Below are positions 1-5,241 of a stretch of DNA of 5,408 nt, in pieces. The stretch is taken from positions 1-5,408 of the forward strand of contig CAYSCX010000090.1 in assembly GCA_964429575.1 (NCBI GenBank). The letters are read 5' to 3'. Source of the stretch: CAYSCX01 sp964429575 (lineage in GTDB: Bacteria; Desulfobacterota; Binatia; Binatales; Binataceae). The notes under the pieces were generated by a model. The model did not search any database. It saw only the letters and a program-made list of their open reading frames with translations, and was not told the DNA's origin. Position 1 is the stretch's first letter; every line of letters starts with the position of its first letter. The position numbers and the translations under genes are program-made.

Positions 1-371
1 TCGATGCGCCGATGCGGCTGATCAGCGAAGAGATGTGCATGGCGTTCTCGGGGCCAGCGCGCAACTATCACACCGATCGCGCCAAGGCGATTGAACTCGG
101 CTTCCCGGACCTCGTCGTGCAGGGGATGCTCTCAGTCTGTCTCGTGTCAGAAATGATGACGCGGCGCTTCGGACTCGGCTTCTACAACGGCGGCCGCATG
201 GACTTGCGGCTTGTGAACGTGCTGTGGGGCAATGACACGACCGGAGCAAAGGGCCGCATCATCGAGCGGCGTCCCGAGGGCAAGCGCACGCGCGCGGAGG
301 TCGAGGTGTGGTGCGAGAAGGCCGACGGCGCCAAGACGATCGTCGGCACCGCGAGCGCGCTGGAACTGTAG
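1..371 (+). CDS. MaoC-like hot-dog (acyl-CoA) dehydratase, 5'-partial
   Basis: This is the C-terminal ~120 residues of a MaoC-like hot-dog fold protein; such proteins hydrate or dehydrate enoyl-/hydroxyacyl-CoA thioesters in the cytoplasm. The frame is open to the window edge (codons D-A-P precede the first Met at 12), so the true start is probably upstream. The hydratase-type signature is visible as FSGPARNYHTDRAKA followed by a G-F-P-D-L-V-V-Q-G-M stretch. The His of the family's catalytic Asp/His pair (consensus S-G-D-x-N-P-x-H) is kept, but the Asp position is Pro here and the Asn-Pro is altered. The C-terminal half (VNVLWGNDTTGAKGRI...) fits the later strands of the fold. It ends in TAG at 369-371. 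It may act on another substrate or be a non-canonical hydratase. Together with the CoA-transferase at the far end it points to acyl-CoA metabolism, though 5 kb and opposite strands separate them. Confidence 0.75.
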   Translation, partial: DAPMRLISEEMCMAFSGPARNYHTDRAKAIELGFPDLVVQGMLSVCLVSEMMTRRFGLGFYNGGRMDLRLVNVLWGNDTTGAKGRIIERRPEGKRTRAEVEVWCEKADGAKTIVGTASALEL

Positions 372-480
372 AGAAGCCGACGTGAAGCTGTGACTGCGTG
401 CCGTCCGCTCGCGGCCGCTGTAACCGCCGCCGCGGCGCGGGCAAACATCGCCGCGTGCCTCGCACCGGCCGCGCGCTCCG

Positions 481-681
481 ACCTCTCAAACGTGCCTCGA
501 GCACGAAGTCCGCTGCCTGTATCCGTGCAGCCGCGACTTCGATCTCTGCGTGGTCCGCAGAGAAGCCCGCCACGTATGCGAGTGGAAGCTCGCGAACTGC
601 CACAAGAAGTGCGCCGACGAGCGCGCGGTGTGCGAACAGCGCTACGGAACCCCCACGCCGACCGTGACGCCGGCGGGCAGG
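481..681 (+). pseudogene. Cys-rich small protein segment, start missing or frameshifted
   Basis: I do not recognise a family. In the frame of position 481 the translation carries eight Cys (codons at 493, 514, 526, 547, 577, 598, 610, 631) in an exact twofold pattern: C-x6-C-x3-C-x6-C, nine residues, then C-x6-C-x3-C-x6-C. After it comes a Thr/Pro tail, TPTPTVTPAG. Offsets of 0, 7, 11 and 18 would put the four Cys of each unit on one face of a helix, so a disulfide-stapled helical hairpin is a reasonable guess. There is no ATG, GTG or TTG in this frame between the TAA at 421 and the first Cys, and the frame stays open to 1128, antisense to the aminopeptidase gene. The neighbouring frame from GTG 390 gives an Ala-rich, weakly signal-peptide-like stretch (CRPLAAAVTAAAARANIAA), so a frameshift near 475-490 could join a secretion signal to the Cys domain. 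It is either a decayed gene, a sequencing frameshift, or chance in GC-rich DNA; the regularity argues against chance. Confidence 0.4.
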
Positions 682-2001
682 CTACGCCACGGTGAGACAC
701 TCGATGTCCGGGATCTGTTTCGGGATCTGCGCGGTCAGAACTTCGTGTCCACTCTCGGTGACAAGCACGTCGTCCTCGATTCGAATTCCGATGCCCCGGA
801 AGTGGGCGGGAACGCTGTCGTCATCGGCGCTGATGTAGAGCCCGGGCTCGACCGTGAGCACCATGCCGGGCTCGAGCACGCGCGACTTGCCGCCGACGCG
901 GTAGAGGCCGGCGTCGTGCACGTCCATGCCGAGCCAGTGGCTGGTCCGATGCATGTAGAAGCGGCGATACGAACCTTGCGCGATCACTTCCTCGACGGAG
1001 CCCTTGAGCAGCCCGACGCTGATCATGCCGGCGATGAGCACTTGCAACGCCGCCTCGTGAGGATCATCGAAGTGCACTCCCGGCTTCACCGTTTCGATCG
1101 CCTTCAGTTGCGCGTCGAGCACGATTGAGTAGAGCTCGCGCTGCAACTGGCTGAAGGGCGCGTGCACGGGGAAGGTGCGCGTCACGTCCGAGGCGTAGTA
1201 CTGGTACTCGCAGCCCGCGTCGATCAGCAGCAATTCGCCGTCGCGCAGCTCGCGATCATTTTGCACGTGGTGAAGGATTGCCGCATTGGGTCCCGACGCG
1301 ATGATCGAGGGGTAGCTCGGACCCGCGGCGCCGCGCGAGCGGAAGGCGTAATCGACTTCGGCCTCAAGTTGCCACTCGAACATTCCGCCCCGCGCAGTGC
1401 GCATCGCACGTTTGTGCGCCTCGGCGGAGATCGCAATGGCACGGCGCATGAATTCGATCTCTTCGGGCTCCTTGGTGAGGCGCGCCTCGTGGATGATTTC
1501 GCGCGGGTTGAGAATCGCGGTCGGGCCCGATCCGACGCGCGGGCGCATCTCCTGCGCGGAGCGAATCAGCGCGAGGATGCGAGTGTTCATGCGATCGTTA
1601 TGGCCGAACGCATAATGGACGCGCTCCGCGCGCTCAAGGTAGCGCGGCACCACCCGGTCGAGTTCATCAATTGTAAACGCCTTGTCGGCGCCGTAATCGA
1701 CGATCGCACCTTCGACGCCGGCGCGCCGCCCGGTCCACGTCTCGCGTTCCTTGTCGCGCGGCCGGACGAACAACACGAACTCACCGTCCGGATGGCCCGG
1801 CGCAAACAGCGCGACCGACTCCGGCTCGGGAAACGCGGTCAGATAGTAGAAGTCGCTGTCTTGGCGATAGCGGTACTCGACGTCGTTGGAACGGACCGAA
1901 ACGGGAGCGCTGGGAAGTATCGCGGCGGACTCCGCGCCGATCGCGTCCATAAAGCGGCGGCGCCGCCGCTGAAACAGTTCGAGCTTTCCGTTCGCGCTCA
2001 T
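682..2001 (-). CDS. pepP: Xaa-Pro aminopeptidase (M24B, aminopeptidase P)
   Basis: Cytoplasmic metalloaminopeptidase expected to release an N-terminal residue that precedes proline, using two Mn ions. From the ATG at 2001 it has 439 residues, close to E. coli PepP (441). Residues 1-~170 form the N-terminal creatinase-like domain (QDSDFYYLTAFPEPESVALF); ~180-430 form the pita-bread catalytic domain. All five metal ligands can be placed: D261 (LLIDAG), D272 (SDVTRTF), H355 (HRTSHWLGMDVHD), E385 (TVEPGLY) and E409 (RIEDD). H244 (ILHHVQN) and H362 match the catalytic-site histidines. An alternative GTG start at 2040 would add 13 residues, but it lacks a ribosome site and the family begins near the F-x-x-R-R-x-x-F motif seen at residues 10-17, so ATG 2001 is preferred (weak GGACGGG upstream). 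It lies 55 nt downstream of the SMP-30 gene on the same strand and may be cotranscribed with it. Confidence 0.92.
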   Translation of the reverse strand: MSANGKLELFQRRRRRFMDAIGAESAAILPSAPVSVRSNDVEYRYRQDSDFYYLTAFPEPESVALFAPGHPDGEFVLFVRPRDKERETWTGRRAGVEGAIVDYGADKAFTIDELDRVVPRYLERAERVHYAFGHNDRMNTRILALIRSAQEMRPRVGSGPTAILNPREIIHEARLTKEPEEIEFMRRAIAISAEAHKRAMRTARGGMFEWQLEAEVDYAFRSRGAAGPSYPSIIASGPNAAILHHVQNDRELRDGELLLIDAGCEYQYYASDVTRTFPVHAPFSQLQRELYSIVLDAQLKAIETVKPGVHFDDPHEAALQVLIAGMISVGLLKGSVEEVIAQGSYRRFYMHRTSHWLGMDVHDAGLYRVGGKSRVLEPGMVLTVEPGLYISADDDSVPAHFRGIGIRIEDDVLVTESGHEVLTAQIPKQIPDIECLTVA

Positions 2002-2056
2002 CGCCCGTCCAGTCGAGTTTGCCCTCGCGAGCGCGCGCACTCAACCGGCGATCGGA

Positions 2057-2899
2057 TCACGGCCAGCCGGCGCCGGGCACCTCGACCGGGGCAACCTCGA
2101 TGCGCGCGCTGCGCTTTGCGCGGCACTCATCGGCGTTGATGCTGTCCGCCAGCAGGGCGAACAGCGTCGTGCGATCCGCGCCGCCGAGCGCGCACGCGAT
2201 CGCCTGCGAGTCGCACGCGATGCGTTCGGCGACTTTGCCGCCCTCGAAGACGCGAAGCAGCTCGTTGGTGAACGGCGAGGCGACCCAGACGGCGCCTTCG
2301 GCGTCGAGCGCGATGCCGTCGGGAACCGCGGGCTTGATGTCGGCCCACACCCGGCGGTTGGTGAGGCTGCCGTCAGGTTGAATGTCGAACGCGGTCAGGC
2401 GGCGGCCGAACGACTCGCCGACGATGAGGGTGCGGCCGTCGGGCGTGATGACGCTGCCGTTGGGGAAGTCCATCCCGGTCGCGACAATGCGCGCGGCGCC
2501 GTCAGGCTCGACCAGCACGACCTCGGCGGGCTTTCGTTGCGCGCCGGGAATCATGTCGAATCCGAAGTTGCCGACGTACGCGCGGCCTTTGGCGTCCACC
2601 ACCATGTCGTTGCAGGTGAATGACGCGAGCTTGGAGATGTCGGCGTGGAGCTTGAGGCCGCCGGGCTCGAGGCGAAGCAGGCGCCGATCGTTCATCGAGA
2701 CCACCAGCATGCGGCCGTCGGGCAGCCAGCCGAGTCCGGATGGCGAGTTGGGCACTTCGCATACCACGGAGGTCTTACCGTTGAGGTCAACGGTGATGAC
2801 CTTGTGGTCGTGCATGTCGGAGAAGTAGAGCACGCCGTCGCGCCAGCGCGGGCCTTCGGGAAAGACGAGACCGCCGAGCAGCAGTTCGAGTTTGCGCAT
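2057..2899 (-). CDS. SMP-30/gluconolactonase/LRE family protein
   Basis: A 280-residue six-bladed beta-propeller of the SMP-30/gluconolactonase family, metal-dependent enzymes that hydrolyse sugar-acid lactones or related esters. Family marks are FPEGPRWRDGVLYFSD at the N-terminus (metal ligand E15), CNDMVVDAKGRAYVGNFGF (N97), FPNGSVITPDGRTLIVGES (ligand N147), VPDGIALDAEGAVWVAS (ligand D194), and the typical tail RIEVAPVEVPGAGWP. The length is normal and no residue of the metal site is missing. The start at ATG 2899 is fixed by a GGAGG Shine-Dalgarno six bases upstream and by the family N-terminus. The reading frame stays open for another ~350 bases upstream through an Rhs remnant, so a longest-ORF caller would wrongly give a 369-residue chimera from GTG 3166. 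The substrate cannot be told from sequence. Confidence 0.9.
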   Translation of the reverse strand: MRKLELLLGGLVFPEGPRWRDGVLYFSDMHDHKVITVDLNGKTSVVCEVPNSPSGLGWLPDGRMLVVSMNDRRLLRLEPGGLKLHADISKLASFTCNDMVVDAKGRAYVGNFGFDMIPGAQRKPAEVVLVEPDGAARIVATGMDFPNGSVITPDGRTLIVGESFGRRLTAFDIQPDGSLTNRRVWADIKPAVPDGIALDAEGAVWVASPFTNELLRVFEGGKVAERIACDSQAIACALGGADRTTLFALLADSINADECRAKRSARIEVAPVEVPGAGWP

Positions 2900-2905
2900 G
2901 GCTAA

Positions 2906-2910
2906 CCTCC
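2906..2910 (-). promoter_or_regulatory. Shine-Dalgarno of the SMP-30 gene
   Basis: The minus strand reads GGAGGTTAGCCATG: a consensus GGAGG six bases before the ATG at 2897-2899. It decides the start of the SMP-30 protein against the longer in-frame ORF that includes Rhs sequence. Confidence 0.75.
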
Positions 2911-2979
2911 GATGGGGGGAGCGGCGGTACGTGAGTCGCAGCGAAGAATCGCCCGCCGGCGGCGGCACGGTCAAGCGCG

Positions 2980-3232
2980 CGCCGCCAGCGAAGCCGATCG
3001 GGTCGCGCGAGATGAAGCGGTGGAGCTCCTGCGAGTAGTAGCGGCCTCGCAGGTAATAGAGGTCCATCTCCTCGTCCTCGCGCCCGGTGAAGCGGTAGCG
3101 GTTGGTGGTGGTGTCGCCGCTCACGGTGGTCCTGCCGAACGGCTCGTACTTGAACTGGCTCTTCACCGCCCCGTTGGGGTTTGTCAGCGCGATGGTCGAG
3201 CCCAGCGCGTCGGCCAGAAAGTAGCGCGTGGC
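2980..3232 (-). repeat. Rhs core direct repeat, copy A
   Basis: Aligns without gaps to 4431-4683 (offset 1451). By eye I count 18 mismatches in 252 bases, about 93% identity. Eleven of the 18 are synonymous; the rest change only four codons (T/S, W/F, S/L, S/A). Both copies are in the same orientation, so recombination between them would delete the lipoprotein gene and the Rhs tip. Confidence 0.9.
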
Positions 3233-3255
3233 ACTCGGCAGCGTTGGCTTGAATC
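2980..3255 (-). pseudogene. Displaced Rhs core fragment lacking its tip
   Basis: The minus-strand frame beginning just after the TAG at 3256-3258 encodes ~90 residues of Rhs-associated core: TRYFLADALGSTIALTNPNG, then QFKYEPFGRTTVSGD, YRFTGREDEEMDLYYLRGRY and HRFISRDPIGFAGG. The match to the neighbouring Rhs copy stops exactly after the G-G of GFAGG at 2980; the expected N-L-Y-x-Y...D-P-x-G-L end and any toxin tip are absent. Upstream, the ~8 codons before TRYF do not match the other copy. It has no good start codon (a GTG at 3166 lies inside the core) and is truncated at both ends, so it is not a functional gene. The frame continues through an 80-base spacer into the SMP-30 coding sequence without a stop. 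It is probably the scar of an Rhs tip exchange or deletion. Confidence 0.8.
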
Positions 3256-3316
3256 TCTAATGGAGTCGAAATCCGGGGAGGGGGGTCGATGTCGCTGCCA
3301 CAGACCTGCTTTCTGA

Positions 3317-3754
3317 TTATGGCAGAGTTTGTCCGATTGGCCGTGCCTCGACGCGCTCCCCCGTCAACCTCAATATCTCCAGCGTCCCGTCGGGTTTGAT
3401 CGTGGCCCGATCCGTATCAGGAGAAAAATCCGGAAGGAAGTCAGGGACCCACCAACCTTTTCCAGCGCATTCTATTAGTATCACCGATCGCTTTGGGTGG
3501 CCGGAAAGATCGTATGACCATGACTTCCCGCTGTGATCGATCGTGAGGTCGTCGGCGATGCTCATGGCTCGCATCTCGCCCGGTGGCACCGAGCACTCCC
3601 AATTGAGACGATAACCACGATCGGTACTCAGAAGTCTCACATCTTGGCCGCTATCGTTCTGAACTCGCAAGATCTCTCCGCGGACGAACTGCTCGCAGCC
3701 AGATGTCATGACCGCACCCGAGACGACGAACGCAAGCAAGACGCGACGAGTCAT
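3317..3754 (-). CDS. Small lipoprotein, candidate immunity protein for the Rhs tip
   Basis: A 145-residue protein I cannot place in a named family. It begins with a lipoprotein signal peptide: MTRR, the hydrophobic stretch VLLAFVVSGAVM, and a lipobox T-S-G-C with the acylated Cys at residue 20, so it should be anchored in a membrane facing the periplasm or outside. The mature part is soluble-looking, with two more Cys (in NWECSVPPG and LIECAGKG) that could pair, and WWVPDFLPDFSPD near the end. ATG 3754 is chosen because the signal peptide starts there and GGGGA lies eight bases upstream; in-frame ATGs at 3763 and 3769 add only 3 or 5 residues. The Rhs stop TGA (3759-3757) is 2 nt before ATG 3754, or overlaps if an upstream ATG is used, so the two are likely translationally coupled. 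An adjacent gene directly behind an Rhs tip is usually its immunity gene; that role is inferred from position alone. Confidence 0.75.
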   Translation of the reverse strand: MTRRVLLAFVVSGAVMTSGCEQFVRGEILRVQNDSGQDVRLLSTDRGYRLNWECSVPPGEMRAMSIADDLTIDHSGKSWSYDLSGHPKRSVILIECAGKGWWVPDFLPDFSPDTDRATIKPDGTLEILRLTGERVEARPIGQTLP

Positions 3755-3756
3755 AG

Positions 3757-4974
3757 TCACCATCCCCATGGCTGGGGCGTACTCATCAAGGGTCCGGTCT
3801 CCATGAAATTGCCGTAGTGCGTACCCCGACCCGAGAGGATCGAAAAGCTCATACCGACGGCGTGAGCGAAAAGATAGCCGGGACCTAGAATTTCGCCCTG
3901 ATAGGTGTGTGCTTGTTCGTGCCCAGCGTTCGCTTCACCGCCGGTACCGTACAAGATGGCGTTTCCGAGCGTCAGCGCGCTGCCAGTGGGAATCAGCGGG
4001 TGACTAGTAAATTGGATAGCATTATTGCCAATACCGCTATACTTTGCACCACCAACGAGCCCCACTCCGCCCGCGATCAAACCGATCCCAGTATTGGGTG
4101 AATTCCAGACCTTTCCTACCGCGCCCGCGAAGCCTTGAAGTCCGCCAACTGCGCCGACGCCGCCGACTGGGCTCTGTGCGGTGAAGCCAAAAGCGAAAGG
4201 CCCGTAGATCGCAAACTCGTTCCAACCGGTCGCGAGGATCACTGTGGCTTCTATGGGCACGCCGCCGGCCTGTGCCTGCCCTCCAGGGGCTCCGATTCCG
4301 CCATGCCCGTACGGGACTCCACCGACAGAGTCCCAACCTCCCGGCCCGACGCTGGTGGGGAGACCATAGAGTCCCATCGCGTCCGTAATGTTCGTTGGGC
4401 TGTTGCCGGCGTAGGAGTAAAGATTCGCGTCGCCGCCGGCGAAGCCGATCGGGTCGCGCGAGATGAAGCGGTGCAGCTCCTGCGAGTAGTAGCGGCCGCG
4501 CAGGTAATAGAGGTCCATCTCCTCGTCCTCGCGCCCGGTCCATCGGTAGCGGTTGGTGGTGGTGTCGCCGCTGACGGTGGTCCGGCCGAACGGCTCGTAC
4601 TTGAACTGGGTCTTCACCGCCCCGTTGGGGTTGGTCAGCGCGATTGTAGAACCCAGTGCGTCGCTCGAAAAGTAGCGCGTGGCGGCGGGCTGAATGCGGG
4701 TGAAGATCTCGTCGAGCGCAAGCCCGGTCAGGTAATTGATGGTGTCGGCGCCTCTCACTTCCTTCACCACGTTGAGGCCGTCGTACAGGTAAGTCGTAGT
4801 CTCGGGCGCGCCGGTGCCGATTCTGACCGTCCGGCTCTTGCGCCGTCCGACCGCGTCGTACTGGAAGGTCTCATCGACTATCGTGCTGGTTCCGGCTGGG
4901 ATGCCGTAGGCCTCGACCAGCTGATTGCGCTCGTTCCAGGTGAAGTTCAACGACGAGCACGAACCCTTGCACAA
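3757..4974 (-). CDS. Rhs-family protein, C-terminal part with HEXXH tip (5'-truncated)
   Basis: Rhs proteins are large polymorphic toxin carriers whose YD-repeat shell encloses a variable C-terminal toxin. Counting from TTG 4974 (405 residues): 1-100 are YD-repeat-like (FTWNERNQLVEAYG, YDAVGRRKSRTV, TYLYDGLNVVKEV); 100-201 are the Rhs-associated core (YFSSDALGST, QFKYEPFGRT, YYLRGRYYSQELHRFISRDP, GFAGGDANLYSYAGN, ending DAMG instead of the usual DPxG). Residues ~202-405 are a variable tip: a Gly-rich linker (205-240), glycine-zipper-like hydrophobic stretches (264-310), then GHEQAHTYQ with an HEXXH zincin motif (H352, E353, H356), and a hydrophobic segment YLFAHAVGMSFSIL. Rhs-like sequence continues above TTG to about 5041 (TYQADNQLTSS...NLL) but there is no ATG/GTG, and the frame then enters a repeat and ends at a TAG (5110-5112). 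Full Rhs proteins usually exceed 1000 residues, so this is a truncated or orphan module; expression is doubtful. Tip activity as a metallopeptidase is a guess from the motif. Confidence 0.85.
   Translation of the reverse strand: MCKGSCSSLNFTWNERNQLVEAYGIPAGTSTIVDETFQYDAVGRRKSRTVRIGTGAPETTTYLYDGLNVVKEVRGADTINYLTGLALDEIFTRIQPAATRYFSSDALGSTIALTNPNGAVKTQFKYEPFGRTTVSGDTTTNRYRWTGREDEEMDLYYLRGRYYSQELHRFISRDPIGFAGGDANLYSYAGNSPTNITDAMGLYGLPTSVGPGGWDSVGGVPYGHGGIGAPGGQAQAGGVPIEATVILATGWNEFAIYGPFAFGFTAQSPVGGVGAVGGLQGFAGAVGKVWNSPNTGIGLIAGGVGLVGGAKYSGIGNNAIQFTSHPLIPTGSALTLGNAILYGTGGEANAGHEQAHTYQGEILGPGYLFAHAVGMSFSILSGRGTHYGNFMETGPLMSTPQPWGW
4431..4683 (-). repeat. Rhs core direct repeat, copy B
   Basis: Partner of the copy at 2980-3232, inside the larger Rhs gene. 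On the tip side the copies diverge after GFAGG (this one continues D-A-N-L-Y-S-Y); on the N-terminal side they diverge just before TRYF. Copy B keeps the core flanks on both sides, copy A keeps neither. Confidence 0.9.
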
Positions 4975-5048
4975 TAGGTTGCCGTCGGCGTCGCTGGTGT
5001 AGCTGCTGGTGAGCTGGTTGTCGGCCTGGTAGGTGAACGCGCGCGCCG

Positions 5049-5072
5049 CCCTCTCCCAAGTCAGGGAGAGGG
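5049..5072. repeat. Inverted repeat (hairpin) at the Rhs 5' breakpoint
   Basis: CCCTCTCCC, six-base loop AAGTCA, GGGAGAGGG: perfect nine-base arms. It begins within a few bases of where Rhs-like translation stops (5041-5045). There is no T-tract, so it is not a standard terminator. It resembles the CCCTCTCCC/GGGAGAGGG dispersed intergenic repeats seen in many GC-rich genomes. Confidence 0.75.
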
Positions 5073-5101
5073 TCGCGAGCCGCGGCCTACCTAACCCCTG
5101 A

Positions 5102-5123
5102 CCCCTTCCCTAAAGGGAAGGGG
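5102..5123. repeat. Inverted repeat (hairpin), C/T-rich
   Basis: CCCCTTCCCT, AA, AGGGAAGGGG: ten-base perfect arms with a two-base centre. It contains the TAG at 5110-5112 that closes the Rhs frame. No T-tract follows on either strand. Same general class as the hairpin at 5049-5072. Confidence 0.75.
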
Positions 5124-5158
5124 AACCGGACCGCGGCGAGAGAGGCGACTGCCAGGAA

Positions 5159-5186
5159 AGAGGGCGCACAGCCGTGCACCCCTACG
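5159..5186. repeat. REP-like palindromic unit, copy 1
   Basis: The 28-base unit holds an imperfect palindrome (5162-5181, GGGCGCACAG then CCGTGCACCC, two mismatched pairs) followed by CTACG. It is repeated 37 bases later with two substitutions. No coding sequence covers it. Confidence 0.8.
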
Positions 5187-5195
5187 TGGACGGGG

Positions 5196-5223
5196 AGAGG
5201 GCGCACAGCTGTGCGCCCCTACG
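5196..5223. repeat. REP-like palindromic unit, copy 2
   Basis: Second copy of the unit at 5159-5186, in direct orientation. Its core at 5199-5218, GGGCGCACAGCTGTGCGCCC, is a perfect 20-base palindrome, followed by CTACG. It lies 19 bases past the stop of the CoA-transferase gene (minus strand), so it could act as a transcript-end hairpin, although no T-tract is present. Confidence 0.8.
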
Positions 5224-5241
5224 AAAGAGGGAGAGCGGCGT

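Noticed and set aside
182..700. Minus-strand 172-residue frame over the MaoC gene and the gap
   Set aside because: Low-complexity Arg/Ser/Ala translation with no motif, and it overlaps a recognised MaoC-like gene on the other strand.
550..1128. 192-residue plus-strand frame as one gene
   Set aside because: Only its first ~45 residues (the Cys-rich and Thr/Pro part) look like protein; beyond 682 it is the antisense of pepP. Kept only as the short Cys-rich remnant.
2001..2040. GTG 2040 as the aminopeptidase start
   Set aside because: It adds 13 residues not typical of the family and has no ribosome site; ATG 2001 gives 439 residues, close to E. coli PepP.
1162..2139. Plus-strand 325-residue open frame opposite the aminopeptidase
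   Set aside because: It is antisense to a complete PepP with all catalytic residues. Its translation is Arg/Ala-rich with no recognisable motif, as expected of a shadow frame in GC-rich DNA.
4135..4977. Plus-strand 280-residue open frame opposite the Rhs gene
   Set aside because: It is antisense to well-matched Rhs core sequence. Part of it recurs antisense to the second Rhs core (2912-3316), which only reflects the repeat.
5049..5123. Intrinsic terminators
   Set aside because: The hairpins are strong, but no run of T follows on either strand, so I list them as repeats.
5159..5223. Short CRISPR-like array
   Set aside because: Only two units, separated by nine bases, and each unit is itself a palindrome; no cas genes. 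REP-like repeats explain it better.
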